Shown here: positions 10,105 to 18,360 of the stretch, in pieces
Numbering within the stretch: the first letter of the stretch is position 1
Layout: each line of letters begins with the position of its first letter
NCBI GenBank assembly: GCA_018449715.1
Contig: JAAVVA010000003.1
Coordinates: 248,001-312,000 of the forward strand
Direction of reading: 5' to 3'
Length of the DNA stretch: 64,000 nucleotides
DNA from: Acidobacteriaceae bacterium dw_441
GTDB lineage: Bacteria > Acidobacteriota > Terriglobia > Terriglobales > Acidobacteriaceae
Notes under the pieces: generated by a model
What the model saw: only the letters and a program-made list of their open reading frames with translations
The model's database searches: none
Told to the model about the DNA's origin: nothing
Translations under genes and position numbers: made by a program

Positions 10105-11220
10105 ATGACCGACACGATCCCTCAGCTCAACGGCTACGACCAGACCTCCCTCGACGCTGCCTTCGCCACCCTCTCCGAAGAGGTGCGCTCGCAGGCCGCC
10201 TTCCTGACGAACCCCGAGGCGCAGGAGAGCTTCCGCCTGCACTGGCTGGGCCGCAAGCAGGGCCGTCTGAAGCTGATCTCGGATGCATGGCTCAAGTCCG
10301 CTCCTGCCGAAGCCCGCAAGCCGCTCGGCATGAGCTTCAACCAGCTCAAGCAGCAGATCGAGCAGGTTCTCGAAGCCCCCGCCGCTTCGGCCTCGACCGC
10401 CACGGTGCAGGGGATCGACATCTCTCTCCCGAGCACGGTTCGCCGCCCCGGTATCCCGCACCCTCTGCTTTCGACGATGCACGAGGTCGTGCGCGTCTTC
10501 CACCAGCTCGGATACTCCACTAACCTCGGGCCGCAGGTCGAAAGCGACTTCTACAACTTCGAGGCGCTCAACTTTCCTCCGAACCACCCCGCCCGCGACA
10601 CCCAGGACACCCTCCAGATCGCCGGGCAGCAGGTTCGCCCCTCGCGCGACCGCCTGTTGATGCGCACCCACACCTCGCCGGTGCAGATCCGCACCATGAT
10701 CGCGCAGGCTCCTCCCGTGCGCATCGTCATCCCCGGCAAGGTCCACCGCAACGACGCGGCAGACGCCACGCACTCGCCCATCTTTCACCAGATCGAGGGT
10801 CTCTGCGTCGACACCAACATCACCTTCTCGGACCTCAAGGGAACACTCGACCACGCCATGAAGGCACTCTTCGGCTCCGCGGTGAAGACGCGCTTCTTCC
10901 CCAGCTTTTTCCCTTTCACGGAACCTTCGGCCGACGTACAGATCAGCTGTATCTTCTGCGGAGGCACCGGCTGCCGCAAGTGCAAGCACTCCGGCTGGAT
11001 CGAGCTTCTGGGCTGCGGCATGGTCGACCCCGCCGTCTTCGCCTCCGTCACCGAGGAGCGCCGCAAGGTCAATCCCGATGACGACGCCTACGACCCGAGC
11101 CGCATCTCCGGATTCGCCTTCGGCATGGGCGTCGAGCGCATCGCCATGATGCTGCACGGAGTCTCCGACATCGGACACTTCTACTCCGGCGATATGCGTT
11201 TCCTCGAACAGTTTGCCTAG
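10105..11220 (+). CDS. pheS: Phenylalanyl-tRNA synthetase alpha subunit
   Basis: PheS is the catalytic alpha subunit of the alpha2beta2 enzyme that charges tRNA-Phe. The 371 residues contain the class II core with motif 2 (KVHRNDAADATHSPIFHQIE) and motif 3 (GFAFGMGVERIAMM). Between them lies a cysteine cluster (CIFCGGTGCRKCKHSGW), an insert found in many bacterial PheS proteins and possibly metal-binding. Length is slightly above the usual 330-350. pheT is not next to it but starts 2.36 kb downstream, beyond three unrelated genes. A short GC hairpin at 11234-11249 follows the stop. Confidence 0.97.
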   Translation: MTDTIPQLNGYDQTSLDAAFATLSEEVRSQAAFLTNPEAQESFRLHWLGRKQGRLKLISDAWLKSAPAEARKPLGMSFNQLKQQIEQVLEAPAASASTATVQGIDISLPSTVRRPGIPHPLLSTMHEVVRVFHQLGYSTNLGPQVESDFYNFEALNFPPNHPARDTQDTLQIAGQQVRPSRDRLLMRTHTSPVQIRTMIAQAPPVRIVIPGKVHRNDAADATHSPIFHQIEGLCVDTNITFSDLKGTLDHAMKALFGSAVKTRFFPSFFPFTEPSADVQISCIFCGGTGCRKCKHSGWIELLGCGMVDPAVFASVTEERRKVNPDDDAYDPSRISGFAFGMGVERIAMMLHGVSDIGHFYSGDMRFLEQFA

Positions 11221-11233
11221 GCGCGGGGGCGCG

Positions 11234-11249
11234 GGGGCGGAGCCGCCCC
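11234..11249 (+). terminator. Short GC hairpin after pheS
   Basis: GGGGCG and CGCCCC flank a GAGC loop 13 bases after the pheS stop, followed by TTCCC. The tail is weak, so termination may be partial. It is one reason to think pheS and pheT are not transcribed as one unit. Confidence 0.4.
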
Positions 11250-11355
11250 TTCCCAACGGGATTCCGGTTCGGTCGCAGAAAAATGTCCTGTTACAAGAAC
11301 AGGAAAGCGAATCATTTTGCGATTCGTTCGGTATTCTGTCTGCATAGCTTGATCC

Positions 11356-11363
11356 GGGGGAGA
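11356..11363 (+). promoter_or_regulatory. Ribosome-binding site that points to an ATT start
   Basis: GGGGGAGA lies about 6 bases before an ATT at 11369. The reading frame upstream is closed by a TAG at 11345, and no ATG, GTG, TTG or CTG occurs between that stop and the conserved start of the acyltransferase. The site therefore decides the start codon of the next gene. Confidence 0.6.
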
Positions 11364-11368
11364 CAGCG

Positions 11369-12409
11369 ATTCAGAGAATTCCGCAACTGACCGGTATACG
11401 TGGTTTAGCGATCCTCATGGTGTTCATTCACCATGCCATTCACGCCAAACTTTTATGGATGGGAGTGGATCTCTTCTTCATCCTCTCCGGCTTCCTGATC
11501 ACGAACGTCCTTTTGAAGGCGAAGCAGCAGGACCTCAAATCCTATTTCAGAAATTTTTATGCCCGGCGCTTTCGCCGTCTGCTGGTGCCTTACGCGATTC
11601 TGCTCCTCATGGTCAGTCTGCTCGTAGGCGTCTCGTGGGCAAGGCACTGGTACCTCTATCTCTTTCTGACCAACCTGCTCGCTGTGCTCCACATCCCGGT
11701 GCCAGCGGCCTTTGGCCCGCTCTGGTCGCTCTCCGTCGAGGAGCAGTTCTACATGGTATGGCCGTTCGTGGTCTACTTCCTCGACGAACAGAAGTTATGG
11801 TGGGCCGCATCGTCCCTGGTGGTCATCGCGCCGCTCCTGCGAGGGGTCTTTCACCGGCCGACCCCCTGGGCGGTGTACATGCTGACGCCGTTTCGCATGG
11901 ACCTTCTGGCGGTGGGAGCCCTGCTGTGCCTGACCTATCGCAACTTCCCAAAGTGGCTGGAAGAGAAGGGGTTACAGGTTGGAGTCCTCTGTGGTTCGAT
12001 GGGGCTGGTGGGGCTGCTTCTCCTGTCGCGGTTCGGAATCTCGACCTACGGAAACACCCGGTTTGGCAATGTCACGGTCTTTGAGTGCTCCCTGCTTTGC
12101 ACCCTGGGGCTGATGCTCTGGGCGTTGAGCGGCAGGTTCGTGAAGGTCCTCTGTTGGAAGCCGCTGATGTACATCGGTCAGATCAGCTACACCTTTTACC
12201 TGATCCACGTCGGAGTCCTGACGTTTCTCGGGCAGTACCTTTCGGAGTATGCGACGGCGGTGATCACCTTCCTCGCCTGCGTCGGTTATGCCTCCCTGTC
12301 CTGGATCATGATCGAAGAGCCGCTTCTGAAGGGCGGAGACCATGGCGGACAGAAAGCCGCGCCGGTCTCCTCTACCGCAGCATCTTTTGCTACAGTCTCC
12401 AGATCCTGA
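11369..12409 (+). CDS. Acyltransferase 3 family membrane protein (OafA/YrhL type), apparent ATT start
   Basis: This integral membrane acyltransferase probably O-acetylates a cell-surface carbohydrate or lipid. The family N-terminus RIPQLTGIRGLAILMVFIHH carries the conserved histidine pair and is followed by WMGVDLFFILSGFLITN. About ten transmembrane helices follow. The first standard start (ATG at 11417) would delete the first 16 residues, including the conserved RIPQL segment. The frame upstream is open only to 11348 and contains no usual start. An ATT at 11369 with GGGGGAGA before it gives the expected N-terminus and a 346-residue protein. A sequencing error or an inactivated start is the alternative. 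Confidence 0.85.
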   Translation: MQRIPQLTGIRGLAILMVFIHHAIHAKLLWMGVDLFFILSGFLITNVLLKAKQQDLKSYFRNFYARRFRRLLVPYAILLLMVSLLVGVSWARHWYLYLFLTNLLAVLHIPVPAAFGPLWSLSVEEQFYMVWPFVVYFLDEQKLWWAASSLVVIAPLLRGVFHRPTPWAVYMLTPFRMDLLAVGALLCLTYRNFPKWLEEKGLQVGVLCGSMGLVGLLLLSRFGISTYGNTRFGNVTVFECSLLCTLGLMLWALSGRFVKVLCWKPLMYIGQISYTFYLIHVGVLTFLGQYLSEYATAVITFLACVGYASLSWIMIEEPLLKGGDHGGQKAAPVSSTAASFATVSRS

Positions 12410-12467
12410 GGGTGTACGCGGATAAGGCCCATGCGCGGGCTGTCGATCGTCCAGCAGTTTCATCGAA

Positions 12468-12488
12468 GCCCTTCTGTCAGGGAAGGGC
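12468..12488. terminator. Hairpin between convergent genes
   Basis: GCCCTTC and GAAGGGC flank a 7-base loop in the 99-base gap between the convergent acyltransferase and YvlD-like genes. There is no strong T-tract on either strand, so efficiency is uncertain. Confidence 0.35.
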
Positions 12489-12508
12489 CGAAGCTGGAAC
12501 GTCTAAAG

Positions 12509-12859
12509 CTAGAAGGTTTTGGGCTTCGGCGTAAAGAACCCAAAAAGAATATGGATGACCGCAATCGCCAGCGCGCCCAGGAACGCTGCCTTGAATCCCG
12601 TCACGGCAAATCCTGGAACGAACTTGCTGGAAAACAACAGCACGATGGCGTTGACCACCAGGAAGAACAGCCCGAAGGTCAGGATTCCCAGCGGCAGAGT
12701 GATGAACTTCAGCAGCAGCCCCAGCGTCGCGTTCAGCAGGCCGATCACGATGACGGCGATCAAGGCCGAAACGAAGCTCGAAACCACAAACCCCTCGACG
12801 AAATGCGAAACCACCAGCAGAGCCACCGCGTTCAGAATCCAATGTAATAACCAGCGCAT
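12509..12859 (-). CDS. YvlD-type small membrane protein (phage holin superfamily IV, DUF360)
   Basis: A 116-residue protein consisting of four hydrophobic helices, with the family features LGILTFGLFFLVVNAIVL and an aromatic FxFF near the C-terminus. The family is named after mycobacteriophage holins but most members are chromosomal and of unknown role, often linked to envelope stress. It lies alone on the minus strand between the acyltransferase and a secreted SnoaL-like protein. No lysis genes are nearby, so a phage origin is not supported. Confidence 0.85.
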   Translation of the reverse strand: MRWLLHWILNAVALLVVSHFVEGFVVSSFVSALIAVIVIGLLNATLGLLLKFITLPLGILTFGLFFLVVNAIVLLFSSKFVPGFAVTGFKAAFLGALAIAVIHILFGFFTPKPKTF

Positions 12860-12972
12860 GTAAGTCCTTTCCCTTCCTCTGTTTCGCTGGAAGAGCGGTC
12901 GAGCCGCCTCCGCCCACGAGGATACCCGACTCCGGCGCGATTCACCATCCGAAACTTCAGAAAGGAAAGAGA

Positions 12973-13464
12973 TTACTTCGCCAGGTGATGTTCATAGCTG
13001 ATCACGCGGGTGATCTTCCATGCCCCATCCTTGTACTGCCAAAGCTGGATGAACTTTCCCTCCCCGACGACGCCATGATCCTGCTGCCACGGATGCGTGA
13101 AGCGATGCGTCCCCATCTCCACCGCGCCATAGCCTTTCATGTAATGGGCTTCGAGAGTCTCGGGAACCAGTACTCTCTGCGTCTTTCCGCAGATATTGTT
13201 CTTGATGCTCTCCGTGAGGGCTTTATTCCCCAGGGTCACTCCGCCCTGATCGTGATAAAACTCCACATCGCTGGTAAAGAAGGAGCTGAACTTCTCGAGA
13301 TCGCATTTGTTGTAGGCGTCGAAGACCTGCGTATCCAGCATCGCGATCACGCGGTTCAGCTCTTCCTGGTTCTTGATGCTGTCGAGCGAAGGGATTGCCT
13401 GCGCACGCGCTCCCGCAGGCGTCAGGGACGCAATGCAGCACAGTAAAAAACCGAGTTTCTTCAT
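12973..13464 (-). CDS. Secreted SnoaL/NTF2-like protein (DUF4440 type)
   Basis: The 163 residues begin with a signal peptide (KKLGFLLCCIASLTPAGARA, cleavage near residue 22) and continue with one NTF2-like alpha-beta cone. The pattern VFDAYNKCDLEKFSSFFTSDVEFYHDQGG and the closing WKITRVISYEH are typical of periplasmic DUF4440/SnoaL-like proteins of about 130-160 residues. These may bind small molecules, but no catalytic residues can be assigned. It is transcribed divergently from pheT, with an imperfect inverted repeat in between. Confidence 0.82.
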   Translation of the reverse strand: MKKLGFLLCCIASLTPAGARAQAIPSLDSIKNQEELNRVIAMLDTQVFDAYNKCDLEKFSSFFTSDVEFYHDQGGVTLGNKALTESIKNNICGKTQRVLVPETLEAHYMKGYGAVEMGTHRFTHPWQQDHGVVGEGKFIQLWQYKDGAWKITRVISYEHHLAK

Positions 13465-13474
13465 CGAAAATCAC

Positions 13475-13516
13475 CTCTTCCAACGGGATTATGAGTCTTC
13501 CATACGTTGGGAAGAG
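13475..13516. repeat. Inverted repeat between secreted protein gene and pheT
   Basis: CTCTTCCAACG and CGTTGGGAAGAG form an 11-bp stem with one bulged base around a 19-base loop, in the divergent intergenic region. It overlaps the 5' leader of the minus-strand gene. It could be a regulator-binding site or an RNA hairpin; nothing distinguishes these. Confidence 0.45.
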
Positions 13517-13578
13517 AACAATGGTTCACCTTAAACCTGTCATTTATCTCGGGATTGTTAGACTAGAAGAGTTCACCC

Positions 13579-15699
13579 ATGAAGATCCTCACACGCTGGC
13601 TGCGCCACTACCTTCCCACGCTCACCGTCACCGACCGGCAGCTTGCCGACGACCTCACCCTCCGCGGCATCGCCGTCGAGGGCGTACACCCCCTGGAAGA
13701 AGGCAACAGCCATCTGTTTGAGATGGACATTACCACCAACCGCGTCGACGCCATGAACCACTACGGCATCGCCCGCGAGGCCGCGACCATCTACGGCCTG
13801 CCGCTGGAGCGGCTGCATCCGAAGCTCCCCATCGGCACCCTCGTCGATCAGCCCTTCCCGGTCCGCATCGACGCGTCCGCCCGCGGGCTCTGCGGCCGTT
13901 TCACCGCGCAGGTCCTCCGCAACGCGACCATCGCGCCCTCGACCGGCCTCGTCGCCGACCTCTTCACCCTCCTCGGCCAGAAACAGATCTCGAACGCGGT
14001 CGATGCCTCGAACTTCACCCTTCTCGGCATGGGCCACCCCACCCACGCCTTCGACCTCGACAAGATCGAGGGAGGCATCGTCGTCCGCCTCGCCCACAAG
14101 GGAGAGAAGCTGCGCCTGCTTGACGGCACCGAGCGCACCCTTGAAGCCGACGACCTTGTGGTCGCCGATGAAAAGAAGGCCCTCGGCCTCGCCGGAGTCA
14201 TGGGCGGCTGGGACTCCATGATTACGCCTGAGACGAAGAACATCCTCGTCGAAGCCGCGTGGTTCGACCCCGCGACCGTGCGCCGCAGCTCGCGCCGCCA
14301 CCTCCTCCACACCGACGCCAGCCACCGCTTCGAGCGCGGAGCCGACTTCAATGCTGCTCCCCTCGCCAATGCCCTCGTTACCGAACTCATCCTCCAGAGC
14401 GGCGGCACCCTCGAAGGCGAGCTGATCGACATCATCGCCCCCGAGGTCGCCTCCCGCACCGCCGATCGCCCCTCCATCGAGGTCTCCGTCCGCGAGGTGC
14501 AGCGCCACCTGGGCACGACCCTCGCCCCCGAGGGCATCACCAGCGAGATCGTCTCCCGCTTCCTCACCTCCCTCGGTTGCGAGCTGGTGCTCCACGGCCC
14601 CGAGTTGTACTCGGTGAAGCTGCCTTCGTGGCGTCTCGACCTCGAGCGCGAGATCGACCTCGTCGAAGAGATCGCCCGCGTCTACGGCTACAACGGCTTC
14701 GCCAACACGCTTCCCACGGCCCTGCCCGTCACGGACTCCCCTGCGGCCCCCGCCGAGCGCGCCATCCGCCAGCGGCTGCTCGCGCTTGGCTTCAGCGAGG
14801 CAGTCTCCAGCACCTTCGGGGGCCAGCGCGACTCCGACCTCTTCTACACCCCCGCCGACGCGGCGAAGAAGACCGTCGCGATGGAGAACCCCCTCTCCGA
14901 GGAGGCCTCCCTCCTTCGCCCGTCGCTCGTGCCCGGCATGTTGACGATGCTCAGCCACAACCTCAACCGTGACGTCCGCGAGGCCCGCCTCTTCGAGCAG
15001 GGCGAGGTCTTCACCGGAACCTCCGCGCCAGACGCTGCATACATCGCCGAGGTCCACGAGACCTCGCAGCTTTCCCTCGGCCTCACTACGGCCACACCCG
15101 CGGAGAGCCGCCTCTATCCCGCGACCGACGCTTCCATCTTCGAGCTGAAGGGTGTCCTCGAGTCCCTCGCCTCGCTCTTCACGCTCCCCGGAGGCCCCGC
15201 GGCCCTCAGCTTCACCACCGCAGGCACACCCGCATGGCTCGAGCCCGGTCGCTCCGCCGTCGCCCTGCTTGACGGCCAGCCCCTCGCCAGCTTCGGCGAA
15301 CTCGCCGCCTCCGAGCGCGAATCCCGCAAGCTACGCCAGCCCGTCTACCTCGCGCAGATCGACCTCACCCAGCTTTACGCTCTTCCGCTGCGCCGAACCA
15401 CCTCACGCGAGCTCTCCCGCTTCCAGGCCGTCGAGCGCGACTTCTCCTTCGTCCTGCCCGACGCGGTCGAGTGGCACACCATCGCCTCCGCGGTCGATGC
15501 TCTCGCCATCCCGGAGCTGCAAAGCCGCCGCCCCATCGAGATCTGGCGCGATGCGAAGAAGCACCCCGGCGTCTACTCTCTGCTGCTGCGCACGGTCTTC
15601 CAGTCGAACGACCGCACGATGCGCGACGAGGAGCTTGCCGACTGGTCGAAGCGCATCATCGACGCTCTTACCGCTCTCGGTGGAACGCTTCGCGCCTGA
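13579..15699 (+). CDS. pheT: Phenylalanyl-tRNA synthetase beta subunit lacking the EMAP-like tRNA-binding domain
   Basis: PheT is the structural and editing beta subunit of PheRS. It has 706 residues, while most bacterial PheT proteins have about 790-800. The N-terminal helix region (MKILTRWLRHYLPTLTVTDR through GIAVEGVHPLEEG) passes directly to EMDITTNRVDAMNHYGIAREAA, so the EMAP/OB-fold tRNA-binding domain normally inserted around residues 40-150 is missing. The B3/B4 editing, B5 and C-terminal FDX-ACB anticodon-binding regions (final segment starting SRFQAVERDFSFVLPD) are present. The same reading frame continues through zapB-like and zapA genes. Confidence 0.96.
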   Translation: MKILTRWLRHYLPTLTVTDRQLADDLTLRGIAVEGVHPLEEGNSHLFEMDITTNRVDAMNHYGIAREAATIYGLPLERLHPKLPIGTLVDQPFPVRIDASARGLCGRFTAQVLRNATIAPSTGLVADLFTLLGQKQISNAVDASNFTLLGMGHPTHAFDLDKIEGGIVVRLAHKGEKLRLLDGTERTLEADDLVVADEKKALGLAGVMGGWDSMITPETKNILVEAAWFDPATVRRSSRRHLLHTDASHRFERGADFNAAPLANALVTELILQSGGTLEGELIDIIAPEVASRTADRPSIEVSVREVQRHLGTTLAPEGITSEIVSRFLTSLGCELVLHGPELYSVKLPSWRLDLEREIDLVEEIARVYGYNGFANTLPTALPVTDSPAAPAERAIRQRLLALGFSEAVSSTFGGQRDSDLFYTPADAAKKTVAMENPLSEEASLLRPSLVPGMLTMLSHNLNRDVREARLFEQGEVFTGTSAPDAAYIAEVHETSQLSLGLTTATPAESRLYPATDASIFELKGVLESLASLFTLPGGPAALSFTTAGTPAWLEPGRSAVALLDGQPLASFGELAASERESRKLRQPVYLAQIDLTQLYALPLRRTTSRELSRFQAVERDFSFVLPDAVEWHTIASAVDALAIPELQSRRPIEIWRDAKKHPGVYSLLLRTVFQSNDRTMRDEELADWSKRIIDALTALGGTLRA

Positions 15700-15814
15700 G
15701 TTTTTCGCACAGCTTTTCCACACGCGGAAATTCCCCGCACCCATCTGGATTCCCCTGTGCAAAATCCACCTTGCGGGCATCTATACTTTTCACCAGAGAG
15801 TCCCAGAGGAGTAG

Positions 15815-16078
15815 ATGTCCATGAGCACAGCAACGGTCAGTGTCGACGAGTTCCAGGCCCTCGAACAGAAGGTGCTTCGCGCCGTCGAGATCATCAAGCA
15901 GGAGCGCGAGGCCCGCGCCAAGGCCGAAGCCGAGATTACCAGCCTCCGCGAGCAGCTTGAGTTCCAGTCCCTGCTTGCCAACGAGGCTCAGTCCGCGGTC
16001 AACACCCTGACCAAGGACCGCGAAGGTGTCCGCCAGCGCGTCGAGAAGATGCTGCAGCAGATGGACGAGCTGGTCTAA
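15815..16078 (+). CDS. Small coiled-coil protein, ZapB-like
   Basis: An 87-residue protein that is almost wholly predicted coiled coil, with heptad-rich stretches such as EARAKAEAEITSLREQLEF and a C-terminal MLQQMDEL. Size, composition and position directly before zapA suggest a ZapB-like partner in Z-ring assembly. Sequence alone does not prove homology to ZapB. A good AGAGGAG lies a few bases before the ATG at 15815; a second in-frame ATG at 15821 is equally possible. It follows pheT by 115 bases. Confidence 0.7.
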   Translation: MSMSTATVSVDEFQALEQKVLRAVEIIKQEREARAKAEAEITSLREQLEFQSLLANEAQSAVNTLTKDREGVRQRVEKMLQQMDELV

Positions 16079-16101
16079 CGCTTCGGAATTAAGGAGACCT
16101 G

Positions 16102-16470
16102 ATGGATCAAAACGCCACCCAGACCGCTACCCCCTCTCAGCCGGAAGCCCCGGCAGAGAGCAAGGCCGTCGCCGTCGAGATCTACGATCAGGTCTACCAT
16201 CTTCGCGGCACCGACCCGGCCCACATCGAGCAGCTGGCGCGAGTCGTCGATGCCAAGATGCGCGCCGTCTCCGCGATGGGCAACACGGTGGATTCGCTCC
16301 GCGTCGCCGTGCTCGCCGCGCTCAACATCTCCGACGAGCTTGAGGCGCTTCGTGAGCGCTACGAGGCCCTTGCCGGAAGCCTCTCGCTTTCGCAGGTCAC
16401 GCTCCGCTCCCGCGCCGGTTCGCTCGCCGGAATGCTGGACGAGATTCTCGAAGACCGCAAGGCCGGCTGA
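16102..16470 (+). CDS. zapA: Cell division protein ZapA
   Basis: ZapA binds and bundles FtsZ filaments at the division site. The 122 residues include the family core VEIYDQVYHLRGTDPAHIEQLARVVDAKMR (here given only in outline), then an amphipathic helix with ALNISDELEALRERYEAL. An Ala/Pro/Gln-rich N-terminal tail of about 20 residues precedes the domain. AAGGAG 5 bases upstream of the ATG is an ideal ribosome-binding site, and the gap to the ZapB-like gene is 23 bases. Linkage of zapA to pheT is widespread in bacteria. Confidence 0.9.
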   Translation: MDQNATQTATPSQPEAPAESKAVAVEIYDQVYHLRGTDPAHIEQLARVVDAKMRAVSAMGNTVDSLRVAVLAALNISDELEALRERYEALAGSLSLSQVTLRSRAGSLAGMLDEILEDRKAG

Positions 16471-16540
16471 AGTCTTTCACTTGATCTTTCAATAGCTTCT
16501 GTGGATGATGGCGCTATCGTCTTTCATCGGGAGCTTCCCC

Positions 16541-17593
16541 ATGCGCGGTTCGTTCCTTCCGTCCTTGATTCTTTCGTCTGTGCTGCTCTCAGCGTCTTTT
16601 CTTTTCGGGCAGACCCCGGCCACCTACAAAAACGATCCGAAGTATCAGGCCGCAATCGCCGAGGGCAACCGGCTGACGCAGCAGCAGAATTTTTTCTTCG
16701 CTCTTGACGCCTATAAAAAAGCCAACAAAATCGCGGGTGGAAGCGATCTCTATTCCATCAACAAGATCTACAAGCTCCAGATGAATATCCGCGATTACAA
16801 AGGAGCCTTGCAGACGTCCTCTTCGCAGATGGCGCTTGCGACAAGTCCTTCGGAGCGCTCTGCCGTGGAGGCAAATCGTGGCATGACGCTGTATTTTCAG
16901 GCGGGAGACAAGGGAAAGCCTGACCTGCTCAAGGCGGCGGACGAGGCCTTCAAGGCGGCTCTTGCGGACAACCCGAAAAATGCGGCTGCTCACTTTTACG
17001 ACGGCAAGACCCTCGCTCGTCTCAACCAGATGGACGCTGCGCGGGAACAGTTCAGCACCTGTGTCAGCTGCCTCTCTCCGAAGGACCCGAGCTATGTGCG
17101 CGCGCAGCACTTTGCCGCCAATCCTGCTCTCTCGCTCGCCCAGATGGCCCCTTCCTTTGAAGTCACCGCGCTCGACGGCTCTCGTTTCAACCTCGATGAG
17201 ATGGGCGGACGTATCGTCCTGATCGACTTCTGGGCCACCTGGTGCGGCCCCTGCATGCGCGAGCTTCCTCACCTGAAGAAGATCGCGCAGGAGTTCGCCA
17301 ACGAACCCCTCGTGATCGTCAGCGTCTCGTGGGACTCGGACGAGGCCAAGTGGAAGGACTTCGTCGCGAAGAACGGCATGAACTGGGTGCAATATCGCGA
17401 TGCGGACCACTCGCTTTCCAGAGAGTTCGGGATCGTTTCGATTCCTCACTATTTCACCATCGACACCGACGGCGTCCTGACGGCGGAGATGCTAGGAAGC
17501 GGCTCGAACGTGGAAGGCAAGCTGAAAAAGCTCATCGCCAGGGCGAAGGCTCAGCGCGAAAGTACGGTCGCTACGGCGTCGGCTGGAAACTAG
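16541..17593 (+). CDS. Secreted TPR protein with C-terminal thioredoxin (TlpA/ResA-like) domain
   Basis: The 350 residues start with a signal peptide (RGSFLPSLILSSVLLSASFL, cleavage before QTP). Residues about 30-190 form TPR-like helical repeats. The C-terminal 150 residues are a TlpA-type thioredoxin fold opening with GSRFNLDEMGGRIVLIDFWA and carrying the redox motif CGPC. The enzyme should reduce disulfides or support cytochrome maturation outside the cytoplasm. I chose the ATG at 16541 because it gives a compact signal peptide; an in-frame ATG at 16505 would add 12 residues. Confidence 0.85.
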   Translation: MRGSFLPSLILSSVLLSASFLFGQTPATYKNDPKYQAAIAEGNRLTQQQNFFFALDAYKKANKIAGGSDLYSINKIYKLQMNIRDYKGALQTSSSQMALATSPSERSAVEANRGMTLYFQAGDKGKPDLLKAADEAFKAALADNPKNAAAHFYDGKTLARLNQMDAAREQFSTCVSCLSPKDPSYVRAQHFAANPALSLAQMAPSFEVTALDGSRFNLDEMGGRIVLIDFWATWCGPCMRELPHLKKIAQEFANEPLVIVSVSWDSDEAKWKDFVAKNGMNWVQYRDADHSLSREFGIVSIPHYFTIDTDGVLTAEMLGSGSNVEGKLKKLIARAKAQRESTVATASAGN

Positions 17594-17617
17594 GGTCTGA
17601 AATAGAATTAGGCCACC

Positions 17618-18253
17618 ATGTACATCCCGAGGGACAACGAGGAGACCCGCATCGAGGTGCTCGACCGCCTCATGCAGTCGCGCCCTCTGGCTGCGCTGGT
17701 CACCCTGGGCGACTCCGGACTCTTTGCCACGCATCTCCCGCTGGTGCTCCACCGCGAAGCTGACGGAGAGGCCATCCTGCGCGGCCACCTCTCGCGGGCC
17801 AACCGCCAGTGGCGCGACTTCTCGCCCAGCGTGCAGGCGCTGGCCATCTTCTCCGGCCCGGAGCACTACATCAGTCCCTCCTGGTATCCCGAGAAGGCCG
17901 AGAACGGCAAGGTCGTCCCGACGTGGAACTACGCGGTGGTCCACGCCTACGGCCCTCTCCGCATCATCGACGACCCCGCGTGGCTGCTGGCGCACCTCCA
18001 CACCCTCACCGACACGCACGAGGCGGCAATGCCCGAACCGTGGAGCGTAGCCGACGCCCCCGCCGACTACATCGCCGCGCTTGCGAAGGGCATCGTCGGG
18101 ATTGAGCTGAAGGTCGAGCGTCTGGAAGGGAAGTGGAAGGTTAGCCAGAACAAATCCGAGAGCACCCGCGCCTCGATCGAGCAGGGGCTCGAAGCCCTCG
18201 ACACCGAAGCGAGTCTCGCCATGCGCGACCTCGTCGAAGGCAAGCGATCCTGA
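17618..18253 (+). CDS. PaiB-like FMN-binding protein
   Basis: A 211-residue member of the PaiB/FMN-binding negative regulator family (split-barrel flavin fold). Typical features are MYIPRDNEETR at the start, ATHLPLVL, GHLSRANRQW, PEHYISPSWYPEK and the terminal KVSQNKSESTR. Bacillus PaiB was described as a repressor of sporulation and protease genes, but the fold is that of flavin reductases and the true function of most members is open. It starts 24 bases after the thioredoxin gene and ends about 107 bases before the 6S RNA candidate. Confidence 0.87.
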   Translation: MYIPRDNEETRIEVLDRLMQSRPLAALVTLGDSGLFATHLPLVLHREADGEAILRGHLSRANRQWRDFSPSVQALAIFSGPEHYISPSWYPEKAENGKVVPTWNYAVVHAYGPLRIIDDPAWLLAHLHTLTDTHEAAMPEPWSVADAPADYIAALAKGIVGIELKVERLEGKWKVSQNKSESTRASIEQGLEALDTEASLAMRDLVEGKRS

Positions 18254-18325
18254 AATCGAAGGACAGCCTTCCTTAAACGGACTGGAAAACAGCGGCCACC
18301 GCACATCTTACGCCTGCGCGTCAAC

Positions 18326-18354
18326 TTGCAAAGCCAGCGTCCCACAGGTAGCAT
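18326..18354 (+). promoter_or_regulatory. Sigma-70-type promoter of the 6S RNA candidate
   Basis: TTGCAA at 18326-18331 and TAGCAT at 18349-18354 are separated by exactly 17 bases. A start seven bases after the -10 box falls at about 18361, just before the RNA's closing stem. Spacing and position fit the RNA model well. Confidence 0.65.
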
Positions 18355-18360
18355 CCACTC

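Noticed and set aside
12509..12859. Phage remnant suggested by the holin-superfamily gene
   Set aside because: Members of this family are ordinary chromosomal proteins, and no other phage gene is nearby.
13573..15057. 494-residue minus-strand frame opposite pheT
   Set aside because: Gly/Val/Glu-rich mirror frame without motifs; pheT is complete on the plus strand.
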